A DNA stretch of 64,000 bases from Daphnia carinata (GCF_022539665.2 NC_081332.1:5657803-5721802), one strand, 5' to 3'; positions 50,496 to 63,886 are shown, counted from the first letter of the stretch. The notes: a model not told the origin generated them from the sequence alone. Program-made: numbers and translations.

Positions 50496-50723
50496 TTCTT
50501 TAAAAAAAAATCTACAGATGTTGGGTATTTTTACTGTCGTACTGTTGCTCTGCACTGTTCACTAATGTGAACGTTTCCTTATTTATGTCGCAAGGTCATT
50601 TTATGGACGTATACGTTATATTTTAAATTTTTGCTGTTCCCAATCATGGGAGAATTCATCGTTATTAACATACATCATGTTTGACATTTTGAGTTACATA
50701 TATTTATTTAGTTTCATTTTGAC

Positions 50724-50794
50724 TCTTTAGGGGATTGAACCCTTAATTTCTAGCGTGCGATGCCGATGCTCAATCATAGACCCATGAGTCTTGG
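50724..50794 (-). repeat. tRNA-like sequence downstream of module copy 3
   Basis: Minus strand: ATGGGTCTATGATTGAGCA, CGGC-ATCGCAC-GCTA and AAGGGTTCAATCCCCT. It occupies the same position and opposite orientation relative to the hairpin module as in the palindrome copies. Confidence 0.55.
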
Positions 50795-50987
50795 AAATTG
50801 GTTTACTTTTTTTTCATGTCTTTTGAAGGAAGCCTATTTGCACTTGTAATAATATTGTTGTGCGTCCCAACGCAATTTAATATCTCCGTCTCGGAATGTC
50901 ACCTATAAATACGACAGAGTGATTCATTTTTTGTACAAAGAAATATTATCTTCAGTGGGAACCGTAACTCAATCATCTGGCACAGAC

Positions 50988-51058
50988 GATCCAGGCGTGA
51001 CTCGAACTCTTGACTTTCGTTTCCCGTAGTCAGACGCTCTACCTCAGAGCTATTAACA
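50988..51058 (-). repeat. Second tRNA-like sequence near module copy 3
   Basis: Minus strand: AATAGCTCTGAGGTAGAGCG with a perfect D stem, TCTGACTACGGGAAACG, and a B-box-like GAGTTCGAGTC. The acceptor stem is not closed. Confidence 0.55.
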
Positions 51059-51444
51059 TTACGAAATTTCCCGTAGCGTGCCAGTACGATACAGCGTAAC
51101 GTAAAATAAGAAAAAGTCGGGATTATTTTTCAACCTGACTATACATCAGATGGCCGTGCATGATAAGGTTATAATAATAGCACGAGGTATATCTTCATGC
51201 TATGATCTATACTTATCAGGTATGCCTTCCCATTAGTGTGATATATAATGCTAGTAGTCTCTGTTAACGAAGTAGTGTTATAAGTATATATGCAGCTCGC
51301 GCGATCAACCAATAGTGAAATAGCAAAACAAACACGAAAAAAGCCGCCACCCCATTTCATTTATGATCAAAATGCTTAAAATGTTTGGAATATTAATGTT
51401 CATTTTTTACTTTTTGCCAAGTTGAAAAAAAAAATTACCGGAAG

Positions 51445-51760
51445 TGACTGGAAGTAGCTTATATCTCCAGAAATACTGGGCCTACAACAAAAAGAATATG
51501 ATTTTCGTGATCCTCGTGAAATTTAAGGTGTGTCTGACCTATTTTGACCCTTTTTGGCGAAAAGTCCAACTTGGCCAAAATAGCGATTTTTCCTTAACTT
51601 AAGTTCAGGGAAATTTGCGATTTTTGACGATTTTCGGGTATTTTCTACTGACACATGGATTCAACCCCAAATTTCACGAGGATTACGAAAATGTGGTTCT
51701 CTTTTCATTCAGACCAACAGTTAGTGAGTTATCAGGCATTTTCAAACCGGAAGTTATACT
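51445..51760. mobile_element. Imperfect foldback (MITE-like) element
   Basis: TTTTCGTGATCCTCGTGAAA (about 51504) matches the reverse complement of about 51679-51703 with one mismatch, and weaker similarity continues outward for about 60 bp. The loop has short inverted motifs. No coding capacity. Confidence 0.5.
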
Positions 51761-52785
51761 GAAAATTAAAACTTTGAAAATTTAAAAAATGAACTATGTT
51801 CTCCTTTACAAGTTACACAAGATCTGCCTAGTTTCAAACGTGAACTATAGTAAATTAACATAACATGGACTTTCAAAGTTCTTAAAGTTCAGTTTTCTGG
51901 TACGACCTGTATACCACTTTAAAGCACTACCACACACATAATAATCGAAGCAAATGTTTCATAACCATCCCCTTAATTTGATAGCTATCAAAATTAAGGT
52001 GATAGTGGAACAGATATGGTTATTACCGGAAAAAGTAAACGGGAGATCCAATTCTTGCGGAATATTGATAGCAAATAGCACATCTTGTTAGAATTTCTTG
52101 AAAGTCCAACAAAAAAAATCTTCTGTTACAGACTGTGAATATTTTGTTGCATTGGGAAATGACTGCTATCATTTAGTTTTTGCATTAACATGCAGGCATG
52201 AACATCTGCATTTAAATCCATAAATAAGTTACAATTAATTCATAAAGTAATAAAATCATGCAACAAACCACGATATGTACAGAGTACACAACAGAACACA
52301 TCTGTTACTTTTAAGTTCACTACTGGATTTGTTTACTAATAAAGCAGAATAAGATTAACATATTGCAAATGTAAAAGTAGTAATTAGTCATCTTAATAAT
52401 CCTGAAAATTGGCTTTTGGTTGTAAAACACAAAAGCCATCAATTTTCACCAAAATATCATGCAAAGTTCTTCTTGTAACACTGGCTTTACCCAGAATTAT
52501 ACCACATGAGACCTGGTTTTCCAAAAGTATGTTAATATTACCTCATTGTAAGCCCAAGTGCAACGACTGACATTTCCTTTAGGTAACAAGCAGTGCAGTA
52601 TTTGCACATGGATAATAGCGGTGGAGGTAAAAACAACAACAAAAAACAGAATTAACGATACCGTTCAGACGAGGGAAACTCAATTACACGCTGTCAACGT
52701 AAAAACAAAGTAAACAATGAGAATCACATGACAACAAAAAATAATAATAGTTCGATTTCAGACGCTAGAGACTGATGAATCTGCA

Positions 52786-52799
52786 GCGCCATCTAGTGG
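52786..52799 (-). promoter_or_regulatory. Perfect match to the CTCF core motif
   Basis: The minus strand reads CCACTAGATGGCGC, agreeing at all 14 positions with the vertebrate consensus CCASYAGRKGGCRS. Whether the site is bound in this organism is unknown. Confidence 0.45.
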
Positions 52800-52860
52800 A
52801 AATGCAGTTTGGACAGGATTTAAAAATAAGCTCGGCAAAACAAGCCCGAATTGTCAACTT

Positions 52861-52937
52861 GACCAGTAGATGGCGATAAGCAGAAAAAAAAAGACCGACA
52901 TTTTTTTTTTGCTAAAATGGTTTGCCATATTGCCATA
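52861..52937 (-). repeat. TATGGCAATCCG repeat, copy 4
   Basis: Minus orientation. It carries CCAGTAGATGGCGA at 52863-52876 (13 of 14 positions of the CTCF consensus), AAAAAAGACCGACATTTTT, and ends near TTTGCCATATTGCCATA. Confidence 0.6.
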
Positions 52938-52954
52938 CAGTAAATCTTAATGTA

Positions 52955-53235
52955 TTTAACGTAGGTACACTTTATATGGAAAAACTTGAGCTCTGGATGT
53001 TAAGCTCCGTAGATAGCGTTGTGTGCCTAATGCCAATACCCTTGATCATGAGGTGCATCTCATTTGCAGGTCTTGTGGTACCATCTATTACCAAAGCGTC
53101 GATTTAACAGACCGGTGGCCAGTTATAATATTGGAGCATACGGGCGATTGGTACAAACGCCATCTATTGAGCTTAACTGCGTAGTTCAAGATATTTTGGT
53201 AGGCGTTAATACCCCTGGCATACTTCGTGCTTTGG
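52955..53235. mobile_element. MITE-like inverted-repeat element, second copy
   Basis: The left arm (ACTTGAGCTCTGGATGTTAA, then CGTAGATAGCGTTG) and the reverse complement of the right arm (CTTGAACTACGCAGTTAA, then AATAGATGGCGTTT) are related to each other and to the element at 35103-35392. Confidence 0.5.
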
Positions 53236-54026
53236 CCTTAAAAATAAATAGTCAGTTTATGAATCAGATAGACAAATTGTCTATTGATCTCCACAGTTAG
53301 GGAGCCTTTGGCAACTCATGGCAAAGTGTGTGGTAAGTCCCGTTGTTAAATATGATTAATCAAAAATATTATACATCCAAAATTTCTAATACAATTATAA
53401 TCTTTTATTTCTCGCTTTGATAGCGATTACGTATTTAGAGTTCAGCCCAGATTACCTGAGACATTTACTACCTCACGGTACTAGCGCAACATCTGTAAAA
53501 CAATTCCAATGAACATACATTTTACATGTCACGTTAATACCTGCCGGAATTCTGGTAGTCAATAGATTTTTCTTTAAAAACTTCCATTACCTGTTTTCAA
53601 TAAAAACCATTTTCTTAGCAGAAAGCACATGGCCTTTTGTTTACAGGATCGCTTGGTATCCCATCTACCGGTGATAATAAACACTCGACAAATTTGAATC
53701 CAGGCTTCAGTGCTCGATAGTCCCGATTCAGGAAGCACAATTGGGTTAAAAATATGATACTACCTTTTATCGTTAATTCGGCTGATCGAAAAAAATCTGT
53801 CTAGGCGCCGCAACAAGCAAAACGACAAAACTTGCCTTCAACAATTAACCGTAGATTCCCCAAAAATCAGTCTTCAAGGCACGAGCTCCTATCAAAGTGC
53901 TCACGATAAGTCTTGTAGACTAAATCCCTACCTCGAAATAATGAAAGCACACAAGCGAACAATTTATTGAGAAAAAATTAAGTAAGAACCATTTTGACAT
54001 TTCATCTTTCAATGTTGGCATCTACA
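53236..54026. other. Region downstream of the mannosidase gene
   Basis: AT-rich sequence with no supportable gene. It includes a CCATCTACCGGTG motif at about 53660 and the presumed 3' UTR of the mannosidase gene. Confidence 0.5.
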
Positions 54027-57000
54027 TTATTTATCCAACCTATTGTCACGAACGATGTTGACAATAAAGGTCCGTATCTCCATCGGTTGGAGCTCGACGT
54101 TAGGGAATTTTGTTGGTCGTTGTCCGTTATGCTGCCTTTCTGCCGAGTTCCACAAAAGACGCTGAGAATCTTTTCTAAATTGATTCCCTCCTAACATGGT
54201 CTCTTCAGCCGACGTGATGATAAAACCAGGGAACAGATTCTGTGAAATATGAATAAAAATAAAAAATAATCCGTTCACTTTCCAGTTTGAAATCGGAATT
54301 ACATGAAGCGAAACGGTAACTGGAGCCGAGAGGATTTCATCCTCTTCAACATCGTAGATGTGCTCCAATCTAATGAGGTAATAGCCGTCTTGTCTCTTCT
54401 CCAATGTCAGTAGGTTCACGTTCTCGGGTAATGTCCTGCTGATTAGTTGTTGCTGGAGATAAAAACAAAAGAAACATAAATAAATATCCATCTGGAAGGT
54501 CATCGAAACACTAAGTAATCAGTGCATACCTGAGTCTTGTAGAGACTATTCCACTCAGCAAAGTGCAACTTTGTTGGGATAAAAGAGAGATGCGGTTGTT
54601 TGTAGAGTTGTTGCGCCAAAGGTCTGAACCTTTTGGCTGAACTGGGCCCGTCACTGAGGATCAGATAGTGTGTACCGCGGATGACTAGGCCGCGATGGAA
54701 AGCTGTCTCGTCTAGCGGCTCGTCGACGCCGAAAGAGTCGTCGTGGAGCAGCCGCCGATGAACCATCAATTCGATCAGTCCGCCGTCGAGGCTAGACCCT
54801 CCTTGAGACCGGTCGACGAGGACGGTAGCTTGGTGCTTTCCCAGTGGGTCTCGAATGAAAAGGTGAGAATTGATGGGGTAGTAATTACCCGAGACGGACT
54901 CTGTTGGCGTGTAGGTGTAGGACTCTCTAGCGTCTAGTTCGCGTTTCAATGTCTGACGACCGTTGGCGTCCGTGTAGAAAGTTCCGTCGCTTTTTAAGAT
55001 AGTCGTCGTTACTCGGCTGATGACTTCCTTTCCAATTTTGTCGCTTTTTTTTCCCCCACGAAGAAAAGCATTCTTATTATTTTAAACTCAAGCCTAGTTT
55101 TAGGAAAATGTGGGCCATCCTTCAATTGCTACTCACCTTACCGGAATGGGCCCAATTACCCAGTCGAGTTCCACATGTTCCTGGCCATGGTAGATGCGAA
55201 TGACTTGAGTCACCCAGGAATCGTAAAATTGGTGGATTTCCTGAACCAACGGTCCTGTTTGATTGGCCGTCATATAAATATTTATTTTTCTTGATGCTTG
55301 TTGTTTTTTTGTTTTTTTAATCCTAAAAATGTCACTCACCGGTGTATACTGCGGTGATTACAGCAGCGGCCATTGTATGCCTCATGGGGAACGCGTCTGT
55401 TCCATTCGGTCGGAAGATGTAGGCACCCGATGATCTCCTATCAGCTGACTCGTTATCGCCATTATATCCTGGATACCAAAGGAATTCTTGCTGGACAAAG
55501 AACTCCTTTCCGTTAACGGTTACCGAACTGAGAAGCCCCGTCGTACTGTCAACTCTAACTTTCATTTTCTGTGTGATGCAAAAGGAGATCAGTATAAAAT
55601 TCTTTGATGACAATTGTTTTATGTAATCATCACGTCAGTGGAGATAATATAGTCTTGTCCAGGAATCAAACGTTGAAGCTTAGATTTGAACGATACGCGC
55701 TGACGGTTTTTGGCTATTTTTTCGACGTAGTAAGATTTCGAACCAATAGGTGGCAGCTTGGCAGCCAAAAATACCTTTTTCAGGTGAAAAAACAAAATTA
55801 GTTTGTTTTATTCTTCAAAAAAGTTTTGATCACGTTTTCATAGAATTCTTTTAGAATTACGAGTTCGTCTGTTGCTGCGCTTATTCGGCCCGGAATGGCA
55901 TGAACTCCAGCTGCAATGGGGATAACTTGTGAATCCACCACATTACCTTAATTAGAAGAAAATTGTATACCCCAAAATGATGGCATCGCCAAAAATTCTG
56001 TTTGACTTTCAAAAATCATTTGATACCGTCAGGGTCAAGGACTTGGTAATACGCTCCGTTAGCTACCGGAATGCGAACGTATTTATCGACGTTGCTAGCC
56101 AGTGAATTGTAAATGTTGACTACAAATCTGCTGCTGTTCTCCGATACGTCACACTGACTGACATTGAGTTGGCAGTATTTGACGTCCGGCAATGGCTGGC
56201 CGCGGATGGGCAGTTGATTCCTAGACTCCGACGAAACATTAAAGCGTTAAACAGTTTCTTTGTTAAAGTTTTTTTTTTGAGATCTTACTGATAGAAAGAG
56301 GTCTGCGTTTTCTGACACTCGACCACGCCCTCGTGCAGTCGGCTCTGATAATCTTGAACAACGGCTTGCTTTTCCGTACCGCTGACAGCATCGTGATGCT
56401 GCACGATTCCCATCGCCCGCTTCATGACATTCAAGTCGCCTTTATTGGTAGCCTTGTTCCAGGACAAAGCCGAGTCCATTTGTTTGCAGGCCTTGAGAAA
56501 ATAATGAAATTTAGACCGTGCATTTACAGAAGAAAGTCTAAAACGATTCATCTTCTGTTTTGTTAACGATATACCTGGAGGAGGTTGCTGGCCTGGCGGA
56601 CCATGTATTTAAAAGCTGGGCGTGAAGTGAAGTAGCCCGTCCAGTAAGAATGGGCGTCGCTGCCGTAAGGAAAGAAATCGTCCGTTTTAAGCGGCCATGA
56701 TTTCTTTAAATCGTTCAAAGCTTTGACGTAGCAGCTCGGCGTAGAATATAGCAAGTTAAATCGACTGCCGTTAGCTTGACGTTCGTTCGTATATCTGAAA
56801 ATTCCGGACAGCAATTTAAACACATGAGTGGGGTGAACGTTTTCAGCTGATCACTTTATGTTACGTGATGAGCTTGTCCATGTTTTTGTACCAAACGTTG
56901 GCATCCTGGTACGTGAAATCGCCTCCCATCGTCAACAAAATATGGTCAGTAGCGTAGGCCTCTGACTGCTGTTGACAATATTTTAGGAAGTCTGTTACCT

Positions 57001-59013
57001 GGATCAGATAATTGCGAAATGAAGGTGTGGTCAGTTAAGATGCTTTTTTCTTGTAAACAAGTACCCGCTGATCGATGTTGTACTCCTTGGAATTTTTATT
57101 GTCAATAAGAGGCAAATCGCTGCATAATATGTCGAAACAGAAGCCAGGTGGAGGCTGATACAAATTGTAATTGACTGCTGTAAAGAGCCATCCAGTTTTA
57201 CCTGTAATAACATAAGAAAATTTTAGTTTAGCATTACACTCAATTAGATTCTTTAAAAAAACGCTTGAAATCGTTAGATTTGTGTTTTTTACCAAGATTG
57301 CTGCTGGACCATACCATCTCCATAGTTTTGGAGGCCATGCGTTGCTTCTTATCTTCGTGATCCAAGCGACCGAAGAAGAGGCCGTCGTAACCCTGGGAAA
57401 CGGTGATAGAAAAACACCTCAAAACGTTTCACTATAAATGCATCTCCTTTGTATGGGGTACCATTTGCGAGAATATAAAAGCCTGCTCTCTCGAATGACC
57501 AAAAGGATCGATTTGCCACGCGATGCGAGGACGCCCACATTCGCCGAACGTGTCGTTCAAAAAGCTATAAATTGTAGAGAAAACATCGTATAATAAAAAA
57601 AAAGGGGGAAATGAAACGTTTAGAAAATTATACGAATAGAATTAGCCGTTAAGATGACTGCAAGAAAGATTTTTATGTGACGGTTACTTTAATCCAAAAG
57701 ACATTTGATCAATAATGTCGACGTAATGAGTTGTAGCTTCGTCGTTCATGCACCAACCGCCGTTAATGAACTCTAGTCGCCCTTGGGCCACCAAATCACG
57801 CACGGTGTCTCGTGTCGACTCGTTTTGCTCCTCCCACCATTGCCAGAAAAACGCCATTTCCACGTAGATGAATCTAAAAATGAAACACGGAATTAAAAAT
57901 TGAAGAATTTCTGACCTCTTTCTCTTCTCGATTGCTTTTCAAGACACATCTTGGGGAGTGGCCAGAAGGTTATCGTACCTACGCTCTCGATTAGCCTGCA
58001 ATTCTTCTATGACACTGTCCAGGATGTACTGGACGCCAGCTTTTTGAATACCGGTACGGGCTAAAGAAAGCAAAAAATTAAAAAAGCATTTTAAGTTCCC
58101 GCGTTGTGGTTATTTATGGTTGATTGGCTTTTTATAAAATCTCATCCTACATCCAAAGTAGTACTGGTCGACAGTCTTGAGCCAGCCGACATCATCGTGA
58201 GTGTCTACGAACAAAAAACGAATAAAGAAGGAGGGAAAAAAAAGGAGAAATATATATAATGGTTCACGTCTTGCATATAATTGTTAATTGTAATTTACGG
58301 GGCACTAGGTGGACGTTGATGAAGCCCGGTTTCGTTGCGTGGCAGCTCTGTGTGGATAATTTTCACGTTCATACAACAAAACAAAGAGAAAAAAAACGTT
58401 CAATATTTATTCACGTTAAAAAGAAACATGTGAGCTGTTTTCTAAATGAGCTGGCATTCATTGAAGATGCGTGAATAATCGTTAATAAAGCAACCTCTTT
58501 TTCATATTCTTCCGACTATTATATCTGTACACAAATCGTCGGCAACAAGAGGGTTAACTCTTTTGTAATGTATCCATGTACTTAGAGATGGAAACTTTCA
58601 GGGCAGTGCTCGACCCGCGCCCTTCTAAATGATGGTTATCTTTACAAAACGTGAATTATCCATCTTTTTTTTCCTTCCCTCAAAAGCTGTTGTTGCTGCT
58701 AGCTTTTGTCCAGTCAAAGAGAAAGTTTATCGTTAATTTTAACTAGAAATTTACTGTTGGCCTCAACGAGAAAGGCCCATAAACAATGCACATTCATTGA
58801 AACAAAAAGGCCGAGGGTGAGTGGGTGTTGTTGGGTAAACATGGACGTCACTTGTTACACGTCTACAACATAACTCACAATTTTTCTAACAGTTAAATTC
58901 TGTACCTGGTAACCACACGAGGACTTGACTGACGGCTTTGACGACCTACTCGATGACGGATGAATGATTCCAGACAGTAGAATGATGCATGCCAGCATGA
59001 CGATTCGATCCAT
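54027..59013 (-). CDS. Lysosomal alpha-mannosidase (GH38, MAN2B1-like)
   Basis: Cleaves alpha-linked mannose from N-glycans in the lysosome. About 19 exons; exactly placed ones are 58906-59013, 58299-58347, 58151-58204, 57979-58060, 57688-57873, 54303-54452 and 54027-54239. The first exon gives a signal peptide ([19 protein letters not shown]) from ATG at 59013, then SSCGYQ. The catalytic domain shows [18 protein letters not shown] (zinc His and Asp), [13 protein letters not shown] (catalytic nucleophile Asp), [29 protein letters not shown] and [13 protein letters not shown] (zinc His). The beta-rich C-domain includes [17 protein letters not shown] and ends after [13 protein letters not shown]. 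Total is about 1000 residues, the usual family length. All key residues are present. The intron 54240-54302 is 63 bp long and has no in-frame stop. Confidence 0.95.
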
Positions 59014-61445
59014 CTTTCTTCGTGTTGCCGCCATCTCTTTTCGCTTTCGTTACGAAAATGGCACTGACCACCACGATGCGATGTTGCCAACAGTGCTGAC
59101 AAGTTCACCACCAAAATACTGACATGGATTTGTTCTTGTAATCTAATCATTAAAAACACATCCTCGCTGCAGGGCACATCTGAAAAATATAACGGAAAAG
59201 AAAAAAAGAAATAAGAACTTTGGTCGAAAAAGTCATTGGACTTTGATTGAGTGCGTTGCTTATTAGCTCTGTGTAGAAAATGGCCGCGTGTATATACACT
59301 GACATGTTGGTCATCATTTTTCTCTCTTCAATAGTCGAATGAGAAAACGAACGAGATAAAAAAAAATCGTTTAACGAAGCGGTTTGTTGGACCAGCTGAT
59401 TGTCCGACACGGAAGTGGTGCCGCCGCCTTGTGCAACACTTACCCCGAGGCTATGCAAATACATTCAAGTCAAATTTGATTACTTCTTTTTTGAAAAAAA
59501 GGCAATCCTGCATCGCCATTGTTTTGTTTCAGAGTCCATCTTTCATTTTCTTTTAGAATTTCGTTCTTATTTTTGATCAGACATGAGAACAAGAATTCCA
59601 AGTCTACGTACTCTTCGACCCTACCGGATGGTCATCCGGGGCTCGTAAACAGTTCTCCCTTCAATTAAAAAAGCACCAAACAAAATTGGCAAGTTGCAAC
59701 TAACCGGGTAAAAGCGTATTAGCAGACCCATTAATAAGACCGTCGTCTTTTTTTTCTGAAAGTCTTTGCTGCTGGTGGTGAAATCAGACAGCCGTCGTCT
59801 TCGCATTTCGAACGCTGCTGTTAAAAAAAGTTGTACGGAAAAAGGGGGGCATCAGCATTCGATGTTAATTGCATGGAAAAAAATATAAAAAAGGAGACCG
59901 GCTTGTCATTTTCTGAAAGCAAATCATTCGAAACACAACAGGAAAAAAAAAAAAAGTGTAGTGGAGGTGATGCCGATGACTTTAAACTTCTCTTGAAAGC
60001 GAGGACCTCCGAAAAAATTAAGGGGGGGGGGGGGCTTTGAGGGTGCTGAGGAGGGTCAAAAGTACATCTCTATAAAAACGTGTTTGTATCTACCAAAAAA
60101 GAGAGAGATGGTGGTGGTGGCGGTAAAAGAGAAAAAAAAACCCGAGTTGGGAAGGGCCGTGATGAAGATCAAAGAGAGCCGCTATTGAAACACACCGTCT
60201 TATTCTCTTCCTTTTTCTTGTGTGTGTGTTCCCCTCTCTCATCAAAAGAAGAGTGAATAAGTTGACTAGTGAAATGTTTTTAAAGGCATCGGTCGGGATA
60301 GGAAAAAAAAAAAAAGAAGACGAACCCGCCCTATTTGACGAGCCCGCGCCACATCTGTTGACCTGGTAATAGGGCGCCAAAAAGTAAAATAAAAAAAGGT
60401 TTCTATTTAAAAATTTTTTTATTCCAATCAACCTGTCATTTCAGAAGCACTTTCTTTCCCCAGCATTTTGCTAACAAAAAAGCCTCAATAATTTCGGCCA
60501 TTACGATTTATTTACACTGGCGTTATAGGAGAAATCAGAAATGTTCCAAAATGCCCTTGTAGACTTGTGTGTTTGTTGTTTTTGGATTCCTCCCGGCCAG
60601 CCCTTGTTGTTTCTCCAACCACTAATGGAAAAAAGACTTCTTTTTTTTTTTTTTTTTCTTTCGGGGGAGGATATATCTTAAAAGAAGCAACGGGGGATGT
60701 TCAGCTTTTTTCTCACATGTACACACATTTTTTATTTATCCCGCGCCACTTGTAATGAGTTTCTTCTTTCTATTTAACCTCTCTCTCCCCATTCAGGGTG
60801 TTTTCTCATCTTGTGTAAACACGGCAGAGAAAAACGCGCACAGTCTGTGTGTGTGTGTGTACAAACAAACCACCACCACCAAAAACCACTCGAGGAGAAC
60901 CGGGTCTTCTCCTACCACCACCACCCCTCATACCTTACACCTACACCCAAACACACATGTCACGCTGGCTGCTTGTTTGTTTCCCCCTCCGCACAGAATT
61001 TTTATTTTCAATATTCAAATATATTCGTATTTTATCATTTATTCATTATTAAGAAATTCAAAATAGTTGATTCACGAGTTTCTCTCCCACACTATTTTTC
61101 TTAACTGAGCCTCCCTTCTCTATTTGAGCCCTAGTTATTATAGTTGCACGGAGAGTGTAATTTTTTTTTTCTTTTTTTTTTTTGACCCCACTGACATAAA
61201 GTGTATGGCCCTTCACTTTAATTGTTTCCTGGAGCCTGCTCCGTTGTATTTAAATGTTTCCGTCAAGAACGCACTAGCGTTTTTTTCTTTGGACTTTGCC
61301 TTCTTTTTTTTAAAACAACTTTCCACAAGTGCACTCACCTGCAATTAGACGAACTAGCACCTCGTCGATCTTTATCTCTCGTCAAAAAAAAAAAAAAAAA
61401 AAAAGGGGGCCACTAAAGAAAAGAAAAAAAATTAAATAAAGCGGA
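59014..61445. other. Low-complexity region upstream of the mannosidase gene
   Basis: About 2.4 kb rich in homopurine and homopyrimidine runs: G-run near 60025, T-run near 60640, A-run at 61385-61404, a short GT repeat near 60848 and CAC-rich sequence near 60875-60960. It contains the mannosidase promoter side and perhaps the 5' UTR of the plus-strand gene proposed at 61446. No coding frame could be supported. Confidence 0.5.
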
Positions 61446-62834
61446 ATGGAAGAGAGTCCAGCATTTCGGGATCAGGAGGGACACCTGCCATACGGAAGCC
61501 GAGTAAGTGAAAGGCATAACTTTGTCGTCTTCATTTGCTATTTTTGAGGCAATGCCAATTAAAAAATGCAACAAGAGGCCAGGTATGAAACAACAGTTGG
61601 TCAACACATGTCGATGTCTCGGCACAGGTGCGCTGTTTTCACGCGAAATATACGAAATAGACAAAAGCGATAAGAGAAAAAAAAATGCTGTATTTTTATA
61701 TACATATACACGAGAAATGAGACGAATAGCTTTCGAGACTGACGTGTACAACAAAAGGTATAGGAAAAAAAAAAGAAAAACGGCGGAAAGAGGACACAAA
61801 CCATTCAAGGACGACGAGCCCAGGTTGCGCGGCAGATGGTGATTACCTGTAATGAAAGAGCACACTCCTTTTTGCTCATCGCGTCGACAACCTTTGAAAG
61901 AAGAAGAAGAACAAGAGAGACACGGGGCGAAATGGAAAGAAAAATAGAAACGATGGGAAATTGAAATGTGGGATGGTTTCGGTTTGTGAAGGATGTTGAC
62001 CTATCACCTTTTTACCTTCGAGGAGGGGGGAAGACTATTACGCGGGTCGTCCTACGAAATGTCAATGTTGATAAGACAGTGGCGCCTACGTGCGCTCCAG
62101 TTGTTCGTATGCGCATCATCTACAAATAGGAAAACAGATTTAAAAAAAAAAAAAATAAATAATGCACAAGAAATACACTGGTATATAAGAAAGGGACGAA
62201 TAGAACGAAGATGGCACCAACATGACTCGCCATCCCCCCCAATTTCTTGTGTTTCTATTCTGACCCTTTGATATGTTTTCTCAGTTTACAGCCTATGGAC
62301 CTATGGCTGTGCTACATGTAGGTCTACTCAGAATTCGATATGTTGTTACACATTCAAATGGAAGTGACACTGATCTTCTCTTAATTAATCAAACATTCCT
62401 GACTATTAAAGAAGAGAGAGAGGGGGGGGGGGGACTAGTACGTTGAATGAAATAATTGTTTCAGGAAGGGCACATTTTGATGAAGACCCTGAAGGTATGA
62501 GAAACAATATACACAGAGGGAGAGTACACACTCACAACAACTTAAAAAAAAAAAAAAGGCTAATGATAGCGGATTATGACCATTTCCGGTGGATGGAAGA
62601 GGATATTAGTCGTATGTGCATTATAAAGAAACACAACATACAGTAGTCGCTTATAATAATCTTCTCCCCTGGACTTTATTTTTCCAATGAGCGGGGGGGG
62701 GGGTGTTTGCCACCTGGCTCCCCTGCTGACCCATCAGCTTTAATTGTGATCCAATCAGATTAAGTATATACAAGTTCGAAATAGCAAAAAGAAAATCTAT
62801 TATAAAGCAAAAGTCCTTTTCAATCTAATTTCCC

Positions 62835-62874
<40 letters not shown>

Positions 62875-63851
62875 ATTCTTCGTTTGCCCGTTTGCAAGAG
62901 ACAGCTGGCCAAGACATCTCGATTTGTGTGGTGGGCTGGGCTGAGCCGCATAGAAACTTACGGATAACGAAGTTTCCATTTCCCGAACGTGTCACGCGCA
63001 GCGGAAATAAACGTGGATAAGGCGTCTGGCGCATTCCAATGGCCATCAAATCCAGTTGCCAATGTCACGTTGACACACGGTCTGACTGACCCTCCCCCTA
63101 CCCCCCCTATTTTCTCGACATCAAACAGATATGAAAGGTCCCTTCTTGTTCGCCTTCCCTGATCAATTCAATAACTTTTTGATCCTGATCGATATTACGC
63201 AGACACGGTCTCCTCCCATCCTATCTGAACTCAATAGGGCGTCTATAAACATTTCTTTTTTTTTGCAGAACATGTCGTTCTCGAATGGTGCCCACTTTTC
63301 ATATTACACAATCGATTTTTTCAGAAACATTTCGCGTCCTTTTTATTTTCCTCCCATAATTTGCATTTATCCCCCCTCCCCTCCCGTTGTTCGTTAGGTT
63401 ACATTACGATATCACAATGCTCTTTTATTATTATTTTTTGTGAGTTAGAAAAATAAGAGCAAAACCCCGTGTTTGTATAGACGCGCGTTTCTTCGTTCCC
63501 GTCGAATGAACAAGAGACGGACGCCTTCCCTTTTTTTTTTTTCTCTCCCCGATGGCGCCGGACTTGATGGATCCCTCGAGAGAGACAGTCTCGAGCAAAG
63601 TGTCTCGTCAAAGGGACACCAACCAATCTTAACAGAAAAAAAAAAAAGTCCCACAAAGAGCAGACGAAATGGAAAAGATGATGGACCGACTCTTGTTTGT
63701 TTGGGGAAAATGCGCACGAGTTATATGCATCGTCAATCAAATGACGACCCACCTGTGCTTGGCCAGAGTCGACAAACAAAATGCGTCTAAGAGGCTCCAA
63801 CATGATTCCAGCGGATGTTATATATACATATATACAACCTATCTCAATTCT

Positions 63852-63886
<35 letters not shown>

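Noticed and set aside
61413-61865. 150-codon minus-strand frame in the low-complexity region
   Set aside because: Made mainly of Phe/Leu/Ser codons from homopyrimidine tracts; no homology pattern.
63399-63803. 134-codon minus-strand frame beginning MLEPLRRILFVDSGQAQ
   Set aside because: The first 17 codons end at a possible donor, but no following exon was found and the rest is low-complexity sequence.
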